In this document: positions 31,898-39,324 of the stretch, piece after piece
Numbering within the stretch: the first letter of the stretch is position 1
Layout of the letters: every line of letters starts with the position of its first letter
Origin: Gammaproteobacteria bacterium
GTDB taxonomy: Bacteria; Pseudomonadota; Gammaproteobacteria; Burkholderiales; Burkholderiaceae_D
Assembly (NCBI GenBank): GCA_903970185.1
Contig: CAJCIC010000017.1
Coordinates: 1 to 41,969 of the forward strand
Reading direction: 5' to 3'
DNA: 41,969 bases
Position numbers and translations under genes: made by a program
Notes under the pieces: generated by a model
What the model was told of the DNA's origin: nothing
What the model saw: only the letters and a program-made list of their open reading frames with translations
Database searches by the model: none

Positions 31898-33028
31898 ATG
31901 TCACGAACTCCTTTTTTCAAGACCGTCCTTCGCAGTTCGATCACGGCGCTGTTTCTTGCCAGCACCTTTTGCACCGCAGGTGCCGCGCCGCCCAGGCACG
32001 CCGAGGCCGATGGCGGCTACCTGATTGGCTATGACCAGCGCGCCGACGTGCGCCAGTTCATCGATCAGATGGTCGAGAAGCACCAGTTTTCCAAGGACGA
32101 GTTGCTGCAGGCGTTTTCCAGGGCGCGCTACAACGAGTCGGTTGCGCGCCTCATCAATCCGCTCGCCACGCCCAAGCCCAGGGTCTGGGCCGACTATCGC
32201 GCGCGCTTTCTCGATCCCGTGCGCATTGCAGCCGGCGTGCAATTCTGGCGCGCCCACGCCGACGAGCTGGCGCGCGCCAGCCAGATCTATGGCGTGCCGG
32301 CCGATGTCATCGTCGGCATCCTTGGCATCGAGACTGTCTACGGCAGGAACGTTGGCAACTATCGCGTGCTCGATGCGCTCACCACGCTTGCCTTTGACTA
32401 CCCGGACCGCGGCAACAACCGCTCGGCGTTCTTTCGCGACCAGCTCGAGGATTATCTGGTGCTTGCCCGCGACAACGGCGAGGACCTGCTTGGCCAGCGC
32501 GGCTCGTACGCCGGTGCCATCGGCATGCCACAGTTCATGCCAAGCAGTTTCGTCTATGCGGTCGATTTCGACCACGACGGCGTCATCGATCTCACCAACA
32601 GTGCCGCAGACGCGATTGGCAGCGTTGCCAATTACCTGGCGCAGCAAGGCTGGGAGCGCGATCAGCCGGTATTGACCTTTGCCACCCTGGTGCCGAACCC
32701 GGCATCGTCGATCGTGCTTGACGCACTGATTGCCGCAGGCCCCGAACCTTCACTTCAGCCCTCGCAGTTGCGCGACGCCGGGCTCGAGTTCGACATGCCG
32801 ATGGAGAGCACGGCCAAGGTGGCACTGATCGATCTGCCCGAAGGCGATGCGGCCACCGACTACGCCGTGGGCTATCGCAATTTCTTTGTGCTCACGCGCT
32901 ATAACCGCAGCTATTTTTATGCTGCGGCGGTGCTCGCGGTGGGCCGTGCCGTCAGGGAACAACTCAATCTCGTGCCCGCGCCAGCCTTGACGCCCAGCGC
33001 GACGCTGGCGCCAGAGCCTGGCAAATGA
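31898..33028 (+). CDS. mltB: MltB-type lytic murein transglycosylase
   Basis: A 376-residue exported enzyme that cleaves the MurNAc-GlcNAc bond to give 1,6-anhydro ends. The signal peptide is about residues 1-29 (SSITALFLASTFCTAGAA; there is no convincing lipobox). SKDELLQAFSRARYNESVAR, ADYRARFLDPVRIAAGVQFW, and the catalytic YGVPADVIVGILGIETVYGR with Glu145 follow; SYAGAIGMPQFMPSSFVYAV is the second family motif. The C-terminal part has NFFVLTRYNRSYFYAAAVLA. The ATG starts at the base after the transglutaminase stop. Its place in the moxR operon links the operon to peptidoglycan remodelling. Confidence 0.93.
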   Translation: MSRTPFFKTVLRSSITALFLASTFCTAGAAPPRHAEADGGYLIGYDQRADVRQFIDQMVEKHQFSKDELLQAFSRARYNESVARLINPLATPKPRVWADYRARFLDPVRIAAGVQFWRAHADELARASQIYGVPADVIVGILGIETVYGRNVGNYRVLDALTTLAFDYPDRGNNRSAFFRDQLEDYLVLARDNGEDLLGQRGSYAGAIGMPQFMPSSFVYAVDFDHDGVIDLTNSAADAIGSVANYLAQQGWERDQPVLTFATLVPNPASSIVLDALIAAGPEPSLQPSQLRDAGLEFDMPMESTAKVALIDLPEGDAATDYAVGYRNFFVLTRYNRSYFYAAAVLAVGRAVREQLNLVPAPALTPSATLAPEPGK

Positions 33029-33095
33029 GGGCGGCTTTTGCGAGGGAACGTTGCCGCTTGCCGCCAGTCACAGCTATTTCCCCCTGGAGTCGTTG

Positions 33096-33245
33096 ATGGA
33101 CATCTACGGCGTCGTCATCGCAGTCGCAATCGCGGCCGGCCTCATCGCCGTTGCGCTTCTCAGCGCGCGCGCCAAGCGGGCCAGCGCGCTTCGCGATGCC
33201 GAGACGCGAAGGCCTGACGACAAGGGCAAGCACGTCGAGCTCTAG
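33096..33245 (+). CDS. 49-residue single-pass membrane protein
   Basis: A 49-residue frame, MDIYGVVIAVAIAAGLIAVA plus a basic soluble tail (RAKRASALRDAETRRPDDKG). One transmembrane helix is clear. GGAG sits 6 nt before the ATG, an ideal ribosome binding site, which together with the composition supports a real gene. It lies 67 bp after mltB on the same strand and may be part of the operon. Function unknown. Confidence 0.65.
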   Translation: MDIYGVVIAVAIAAGLIAVALLSARAKRASALRDAETRRPDDKGKHVEL

Positions 33246-33273
33246 CCGGCCGTATCCTGCTCCCGTAAATTGT

Positions 33274-33347
33274 GCTTGAATTGCGCCTTGATCGTGCTTT
33301 GATCTTGCTTGCAGCGCGCTTGCATGCGCTTGCATCCGCTTGCACAC
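33274..33347. repeat. GCTTG repeats at 10-11 bp spacing, 7 copies
   Basis: GCTTG or one-base variants begin at 33274, 33285, 33296, 33307, 33318, 33328 and 33338, spaced 11, 11, 11, 11, 10 and 10 bp; an eighth lies at 33361. The last three units are nearly identical (GCTTGCATGC type). The tract fills the gap upstream of the luciferase-like gene and places the motif on the same face of the helix. Confidence 0.8.
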
Positions 33348-33396
33348 ACAGCTGACTCGCGCTTGAATCCGGCATTTCACGCCTCATCTACCCGCA

Positions 33397-34401
33397 ATGA
33401 TTCCACTTTCAGTTCTTGACCTGTCACCGATCACCGAGGGCAGCGATGCGGCGCAGTCGTTTCGCAACAGCCGTGAACTGGCGCAAAACGCCGAGCGCTT
33501 TGGCTACCGTCGCTACTGGCTCGCCGAACACCACAACATGCCAGGCATTGCCAGTGCGGCGACGTCGGTGCTGATCGGCCACGTCGCAGGGGCTACGAAC
33601 ACCATCCGCGTCGGCGCAGGCGGCATCATGCTGCCCAATCACTCGCCGCTGGTCATTGCCGAGCAGTTCGGCACACTGGCCTCGCTCTACCCGGGTCGCA
33701 TCGACCTTGGCGTCGGCCGCGCCCCGGGCTCCGACCAGATCACGGCGCGCGCCCTGAGGCGCACGCTGGCCAACGAGATCGACGACTTCCCCAACGACGT
33801 CATCGAGTTGATGCGCTATTTCGACGAGCCGGGTGCGTCGGGGCCGGTGCGATCGGTTCCAGGTGTGGGCCTGAAGGTGCCGGTCTGGATCCTGGGCTCG
33901 AGCCTCTACGGTGCCCAGATTGCGGCCATGCTGGGCCTGCCCTACGCCTTCGCGTCGCATTTCGCGCCGGCGCAGATGATGCAGGCGATCGAGGTCTACC
34001 GCAATCTCTTCAAGCCCTCGGTGCACCTGAAGGCGCCCTACGTCATGCTCGGCTTTAATGTCTTCGCAGCCGATACCGATGGCGAAGCCGAGCTGTTGTC
34101 GACGTCGGTGCAGCAGGCCTTTGTCAATCTGCGCAGCGGCCGCCCGCGCCCGCTGCCCCCGCCGCGCGCCGGCTACCTGTCAACGCTGGGCTCGCCCGAA
34201 CGCGCCCTGCTTGACAACCTTCTGACCTGCTCGGCTGTGGGCAGCCCGGATACCGTGCGCGAAAAAATCGAGGCGTTCATTGCCCGCACCGGTGCCCAGG
34301 AGCTGATGATCGCCTCGCAGATTTTCGAGCACGAGGCGCGCGTTCACTCCTACCAGCTCACGGCCGAAGTGCTCGGCCAATGCGCCGTCGAAGTGGTCTA
34401 G
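33397..34401 (+). CDS. Luciferase-like (LLM) flavin-dependent oxidoreductase
   Basis: A 334-residue TIM-barrel flavoprotein of the bacterial-luciferase-like superfamily. [20 protein letters not shown] at the N-terminus, [60 protein letters not shown], the central [20 protein letters not shown] and the closing [20 protein letters not shown] match the YhbW/LLM subgroup. Members act as monooxygenases with FMN or F420-like cofactors; the substrate is unknown. No clear ribosome binding site precedes the ATG. Its stop overlaps that of the convergent hypothetical gene at CTAG. Confidence 0.92.
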   Translation: MIPLSVLDLSPITEGSDAAQSFRNSRELAQNAERFGYRRYWLAEHHNMPGIASAATSVLIGHVAGATNTIRVGAGGIMLPNHSPLVIAEQFGTLASLYPGRIDLGVGRAPGSDQITARALRRTLANEIDDFPNDVIELMRYFDEPGASGPVRSVPGVGLKVPVWILGSSLYGAQIAAMLGLPYAFASHFAPAQMMQAIEVYRNLFKPSVHLKAPYVMLGFNVFAADTDGEAELLSTSVQQAFVNLRSGRPRPLPPPRAGYLSTLGSPERALLDNLLTCSAVGSPDTVREKIEAFIARTGAQELMIASQIFEHEARVHSYQLTAEVLGQCAVEVV

Positions 34402-34823
34402 CGGCGCCCGAGCTTTTTCAGGAAGGCGTCGAGCATCTCGGAGGTCGCTGCATCCGGCGCGGGGTTGTCGTCGTCGCTCTCGAAGGCGGCAGCGAGGTCC
34501 TTCCAGCCGCGGCTTGCAGCAAAGCGGTTGAACGCTTGCGGAGCCTCGAGCACCATCAGGCAGTCGTCTTGCAGGCCCTCGTCGCCGCGGCCGAAATCAG
34601 GGCCGCTATAGCCGGCGTCGTGAAGGCGGCGCATGATCTGCGCGATCGCCACCGGGTCATCGCAAAGGCGCGCCTCGGTCGCTGACGGCGAGAGCGTGAC
34701 GAAGACGTCGATGACGCCGTAACTCTCGTTGAAGATGCGCACCGAGCGCACCTCATGGGCTGTGCCATTGCGATCGTTAATCGCAAACGCGCCAAGCAAC
34801 TCGATCTCGGTATCGCTATCCAT
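34398..34823 (-). CDS. Conserved hypothetical cytoplasmic protein
   Basis: A 141-residue acidic protein with no signal or transmembrane segment. It contains [20 protein letters not shown] and [20 protein letters not shown], a helix [20 protein letters not shown], and a C-terminal [15 protein letters not shown] do not recognise the family. AAGGA lies 5 nt before the ATG at 34823. It begins 60 bp downstream of the OmpA-domain gene and may be the end of that operon, but nothing in the sequence ties it to the cell surface. Confidence 0.75.
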   Translation of the reverse strand: MDSDTEIELLGAFAINDRNGTAHEVRSVRIFNESYGVIDVFVTLSPSATEARLCDDPVAIAQIMRRLHDAGYSGPDFGRGDEGLQDDCLMVLEAPQAFNRFAASRGWKDLAAAFESDDDNPAPDAATSEMLDAFLKKLGRR

Positions 34824-34882
34824 CACGATCCTTCGCGGCTGATCTCACGTGCGCCCCTTTTGCGCGTCATTCGTCGCGCCCC

Positions 34883-35902
34883 TTACGGCATGGTGCTGCT
34901 CGTCACGACGATCTCGACGCGCCGATTCGGTGCAAGGCACGCGTAGAGGGCTTTCTTGTCAGCTTGCGAGCAACTGACAAGGGCATTGGCCGCACCGCGG
35001 CCTTCGCTTGTGATGTGCGCCTTGTCGATGCCGTGCTGGGTCAGGTAGGTCGCAACCGTTTGCGCCCGCGCCTCGGACAGGCGCTGGTTGTCGCTCGGAT
35101 CGTGATGCACGTCAATGCGGTCGGTATAGCCCACCACCGACACGCTGATCACGGCGTCGGGCTTTGGCATCGCGCCGATGAGGTTGTCAAGCGTCGCGCG
35201 GCCGCCTTCGGTCAGGCCGGCATAATCGGAGCGGCCAAAGAGAAACAGCGCATCGGTGCGCACCACGAGGCGCTCGGTCGTGACCTTCGCAGCGGGTGCC
35301 GGCACGAGCGGCGGCGGCGGTGGCTGGCAGTGCGCGGCTTGAGCACTTGCCTCGTCAATCGCGTCTTCGGCCATGCCGACGTAGGGATTGGCATGACGCC
35401 AGCCGAATTGCTTGTACTCGTTGCCGGCATGCACCAGTTCGACCTCGCCGCAGGCGAGCGCCTCTGCCGCGCATTCGAGTTGCGGACCCGCCTTGATCTC
35501 GGCGATGCGCTGCCACAGGTCAGGCCGCAGCCGCGTGGCGTCGTTGATGAGCGGTGTATCGCGGCTTGCGGGTGTGGTGTTGTTCTCCAGCGCTTCGATG
35601 ATCGCCTCGGCCTGCCCGAGCGCCTCGGCAGGAAATGGCGAGCGGTCGTTTCTCGAGTACTCATGGAAACTGACATCGACCCAGCACTGCGCCTTGGCCA
35701 TGTCATAGTCGGACACGCGATGGCCGCGGGCATTGAGATCCTTCAGGCGTTCCTCGTAGACCTGGTAGACCGTATTGTCGTGGTACAGGGCCTCGTCGGT
35801 GATGCGCCTTTGCGGCGCGGTGAGTTCTGGCACCTGTGCCCATGCGCTGCTGGCGAGAACCAGCGCAAGGGTCGCGCAACAAGACTGAAGGACATGGCGC
35901 AT
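34883..35902 (-). CDS. OmpA-domain exported protein
   Basis: A 339-residue exported protein: signal peptide (residues 1-22, ending SSAWAQ), a helical periplasmic domain with Cys residues (KAQCWVDVSFHEYSRNDRSP, LECAAEALACGEVELVHAGN), a Pro-rich linker (CQPPPPPLVPAPAAK), and a C-terminal OmpA/MotB peptidoglycan-binding domain with TDALFLFGRSDYAGLTEGGR, SVVGYTDRIDVHHDPSDNQR, LSEARAQTVATYL and CLAPNRRVEIVV. The start at 35902 follows GAGG and gives a clean signal peptide; an ATG at 35950 overlapping the previous stop would add 16 residues. It probably anchors the upstream-encoded surface proteins to the cell wall. Confidence 0.9.
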   Translation of the reverse strand: MRHVLQSCCATLALVLASSAWAQVPELTAPQRRITDEALYHDNTVYQVYEERLKDLNARGHRVSDYDMAKAQCWVDVSFHEYSRNDRSPFPAEALGQAEAIIEALENNTTPASRDTPLINDATRLRPDLWQRIAEIKAGPQLECAAEALACGEVELVHAGNEYKQFGWRHANPYVGMAEDAIDEASAQAAHCQPPPPPLVPAPAAKVTTERLVVRTDALFLFGRSDYAGLTEGGRATLDNLIGAMPKPDAVISVSVVGYTDRIDVHHDPSDNQRLSEARAQTVATYLTQHGIDKAHITSEGRGAANALVSCSQADKKALYACLAPNRRVEIVVTSSTMP

Positions 35903-35946
35903 AGGGCCTCGCACGGTCAGATACGATGAAAAGGACAAGGAGGGCA

Positions 35947-38900
35947 TCATGGTTTGGGTTGCGGCGCTGCAAGCGGTGGCAAGGTCTGGTTGACCGACGG
36001 ATCGTCACCCGAGATCAGGTCCTCGTCGAACTTGTAGCGCAGCCTGACGAAGAAGCCACGGTTGGTGTAGTCGGTGCCGGTCAGGTCGCGGTTGGAGAAA
36101 CCCTCGAAGTTGTAGCCGAGCGAGAACCACAGGTTCTCCTTCACCAGGTAGCCGACCTCAAGGCCCAGCGAGTACTGGCGTGCCGCGCCTTCCGGACTGA
36201 CCATGACATCGGCGTTAGCGCCAATATCCCAGCGCTTGCTGATGTCATAGACGACGCGCGAGCCAAGCAGATACGCCGTGTAGTTGGAGCGCTGGCCCGA
36301 GAAATCGTCGTAGACCCACTCGGTTGCCGCGCGAGCCGAGAACCACCACGGCCGGTTCGGATGGAACGTTGCCTGCGCCGAGACGATGTTGGCCCATTCG
36401 CGCGCCGGATCCGGTGCCGTCAGGTTTTCGTCCATGCGCAGTTCGTAGCGCATCAGCGCGGCCCAGCGATTGTCGTCAACCGGGCGATAGGCCGCACCCA
36501 ACTGCACGCGTTCCTCGTACTGGTCGGCAACGGTGTCCGTGCGGGCGTCAAGATAATTCAGGAAGTTGCGCGTGATCAGCGTCCAGTCGCGATCGATCTT
36601 GGTGCTGTAGGCGAAGGTCGAGAGCACCGTGTTGTAGTCCGGATCCTGGCGCAGCTCGAGGCGCGCAGCCGCCTTCCAGGTCGGATCGTAGGTCAATTCG
36701 ATGGCCCCGGTTAGCGCCGTTGCCGCGCCGACGGCGGAAACCGGCGCAAGCAGCGAGCCGATGCTCGCAGCGCCGGTCGGGATCGGCGCGCCATTGACCG
36801 AGGAGACGAGAACCGGCGAGCCGGCGACGGTGCCCGCTGTGGGCGTGCTGGCGCTAACGCCGGTCGCCCCTGTCGTGCCCGCCGTCGAGCCGGTCGCGTT
36901 GGGCAGCGCAGTGGTCACGCCCGAGGCCGAATTCGAGAACGTGTTCTGGCGCTCGAAGCTGGTCGTGATGCGCACGCCATCGGCAATCGTCCAGAGGTTG
37001 CGAACGCCAAACGCCGCCTGCGCGTCGCGCTCGTCATCGGCATCGCGCAGGCGATACTCCGAATAGATCTGGCCGTCCTTCATGTAACTGTTGTCAATGC
37101 CGATGGCGGTGAGCGAATCGCGCGAGCCATCGCTCAAGCCATAGGGGCCCGAGCTCGACGTCGACCACTCATGCTGCAGGTACAAGCGCGTGCGCTCGGC
37201 GATCTTGTAGTCGGCGCCAAGGGCGTAGCGCTGCTTCGAGGCGTCCTCGATGTCGCGCTCGTATTCGCCATAGACGCTCGACTTGTCGCCGAGCTTGGCG
37301 GTCAGTTTCAGCCTGACGCTGGTGCTGTTGGTCAGATTCGGATTGCTCGCCAGCTGCGGCGAATTGTTCAGGACCGGCGTGTAGGTCTCGCCCACCGCGG
37401 TATTGGTAATGCCCGCGGCATAGGCATTGACACCCGCCGGCTGGCCGTCAAGCGATCCGACCTTGTCCTCGCTGCGCCTTACCCCGACTTCAAGCGTGAA
37501 CATGTCCGAGAGGCGATAGTCGCCAAAGACCTGCCCTGCCGTGCGCTCGGCGCCGCTGTTGCGATCTTCGGACTTGATCAATTCGGCCGAAATCTTCAAA
37601 TCCGGATCGACCTGGTAGGACTCGCGCGTGGCGATCTCCTCGCGGCCGCCGGTCAGCGTCGCGGTCGGATTGTAATAGCCGATGTCGGTGCGCCCTGCCG
37701 TCAAGAGCCCCTGGAAGTCGCCGTACTGCTCGTGCACTTCGACGCGCTCGGCGTTGCCGCTGCCCTTGGCGATCTCGCCTTCGACAAGCGATGCATCGTC
37801 GCTGCGGTCAAGCGACGAATGCGCGACTTCGACCGTGGCTGAGGTGTGGTCATCGATCTTGAAGGTGGTATTGACGCTGCCCAGGCGATACTCGGCAATC
37901 GGGTTGGCATCCTTGACGGCGCTGCCGCCCACGCTCCAGTGGTCGTTGAGCTTGATCTGGCCATCAACGCCCGTGACCCAGTATTTCTCGCCGCCGGTGT
38001 CGACTTCGTAGGTGATGCGAATCGAAATCGGATTGAAGTTGGCATCCACGCTTGGCACCGGCTGCATGAACAGCACCTGGCCTGCGAACGGGTCGAAGGT
38101 GTAATCGACGTAGCGGGTCATCACCTGGTCGCTTAGGATCACCGACGGCTGGTTGCGATCGCGCGTCAGGATTTCAACCTTTTCCGAATCGCGAATGCCA
38201 TTCAGGTTGGTGACAAAGTACGGACCTGACGTGCCGCGCGCGCGCTGCTCTTCCACGACCTGGACCGAGGACGTGCGCGAGGCGTAGGCATCGGCGATGA
38301 CGGTGCTGGTCTCGTAGTGGCCATCGAGGCCTGTGAGCGTGCGCGAGTAATTGCCAAGCGCTGCCGGATCGTGGGTCGTGCTGCCGGTATTGAAGTCGCC
38401 AAACATCACGAACGAGTGATCGTGATCGATGCGCACGTAGAGTTTTTGCGTCGACTGGGCATCAAAGCCCTTGATCGAGGCATCGCCATAGACCGGATAG
38501 AACTCCTCGGGCCGGATGTCGCGAAAAAGCGGCGACTGGCCGGCCTTGTCCGAATCGTAGGCCATGGTCAAAAGGTAGTCACCGCGGATCACGCCCTTCA
38601 GGAAGAACTCGGTGCGCGCGCCGAACTCGTCTTTGCCAGCGTCGGTCTCGTGGTAGTTGTTGAGTTCGTTTTCGAACAGGCTGTTGCTCGTGCCCGAGGT
38701 CGGACCGTTGCTAAACGAGGCCACGCCTTCGATCAAGCCGGTGGCCAGCATCGGGCGCAGTTCAGGCACGAAGCTGATGCGGCCGGTCACCTCCTGGCCG
38801 CCAACCGTAATGCGCAGCGCGGCGTTGGCCGGCACGCTTGGCGCAATCAGCTGGAACTGGGTGACGCCGTTGTTCACCTTGACCTGGATGCCGGGCGTGA

Positions 38901-39324
38901 CGCGATCCATGTCGCCGCGCGCGGGGCCGAGTTCATCGGTGGCGCGATCGAGCAGGTGCACGCGTCCGGCACTCGTCTCGATGGTGATGGTCACCGGCTT
39001 TTGCAGCGGCTGATCGCTGCCATCGAAAAGGCGCACCATGACATTCACCGGTGTCTGGCCATCGGCCGGCACGGCGTTGCGATCGACTTCGATGCGGATG
39101 CGCCCGACTTCGGCATTGGCCCCGCCTAGCGCGCGCGGACGATTGTCGGGCAGGTTCTGTAAGCGCGGATCGATCGGCACCGGCACGACGTTTTCGAACT
39201 GGCCGGTGCTTGCCGCACCGGGCGCGGGTGCGCCCGCAGTTTGCTGCGCGAAGCTCGCAGCCGCGAGCGACAGCGCCGTCACGGCAAGCCCCGCGCGCAG
39301 GACGAAAAGCGCTCGGCGGCTCAT
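35947..39324 (-). CDS. Large outer membrane protein: Ig-like domain plus beta-barrel
   Basis: An 1125-residue exported protein. A signal peptide (ALFVLRAGLAVTALSLAAAS, cleaved near FAQQ) is followed by a Pro/Ala-rich segment and a Big_1/invasin-like Ig domain (RIRIEVDRNAVPADGQTPVN, TITIETSAGRVHLLDRATDE; about 73-185). Next is a family-specific region (EFGARTEFFLKGVIRGDYLL, RDIRPEEFYPVYGDASIKGF, LYVRIDHDHSFVMFGDFNTG), then alternating amphipathic strands to the C-terminus (WFSLGYNFEGFSNRDL, GFFVRLRYKFDEDL), typical of a beta-barrel. A Thr/Ala/Gly-rich insert near 830-900 is likely an extracellular loop. No TonB box or plug domain is seen, so it is not a classical TonB receptor. Overlaps the DUF11 gene by ATGA. 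Confidence 0.85.
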   Translation of the reverse strand: MSRRALFVLRAGLAVTALSLAAASFAQQTAGAPAPGAASTGQFENVVPVPIDPRLQNLPDNRPRALGGANAEVGRIRIEVDRNAVPADGQTPVNVMVRLFDGSDQPLQKPVTITIETSAGRVHLLDRATDELGPARGDMDRVTPGIQVKVNNGVTQFQLIAPSVPANAALRITVGGQEVTGRISFVPELRPMLATGLIEGVASFSNGPTSGTSNSLFENELNNYHETDAGKDEFGARTEFFLKGVIRGDYLLTMAYDSDKAGQSPLFRDIRPEEFYPVYGDASIKGFDAQSTQKLYVRIDHDHSFVMFGDFNTGSTTHDPAALGNYSRTLTGLDGHYETSTVIADAYASRTSSVQVVEEQRARGTSGPYFVTNLNGIRDSEKVEILTRDRNQPSVILSDQVMTRYVDYTFDPFAGQVLFMQPVPSVDANFNPISIRITYEVDTGGEKYWVTGVDGQIKLNDHWSVGGSAVKDANPIAEYRLGSVNTTFKIDDHTSATVEVAHSSLDRSDDASLVEGEIAKGSGNAERVEVHEQYGDFQGLLTAGRTDIGYYNPTATLTGGREEIATRESYQVDPDLKISAELIKSEDRNSGAERTAGQVFGDYRLSDMFTLEVGVRRSEDKVGSLDGQPAGVNAYAAGITNTAVGETYTPVLNNSPQLASNPNLTNSTSVRLKLTAKLGDKSSVYGEYERDIEDASKQRYALGADYKIAERTRLYLQHEWSTSSSGPYGLSDGSRDSLTAIGIDNSYMKDGQIYSEYRLRDADDERDAQAAFGVRNLWTIADGVRITTSFERQNTFSNSASGVTTALPNATGSTAGTTGATGVSASTPTAGTVAGSPVLVSSVNGAPIPTGAASIGSLLAPVSAVGAATALTGAIELTYDPTWKAAARLELRQDPDYNTVLSTFAYSTKIDRDWTLITRNFLNYLDARTDTVADQYEERVQLGAAYRPVDDNRWAALMRYELRMDENLTAPDPAREWANIVSAQATFHPNRPWWFSARAATEWVYDDFSGQRSNYTAYLLGSRVVYDISKRWDIGANADVMVSPEGAARQYSLGLEVGYLVKENLWFSLGYNFEGFSNRDLTGTDYTNRGFFVRLRYKFDEDLISGDDPSVNQTLPPLAAPQPKP

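Noticed and set aside
34964..35929. 321-codon open frame on the plus strand
   Set aside because: Antisense to the OmpA-domain gene; no ribosome binding site or motif.
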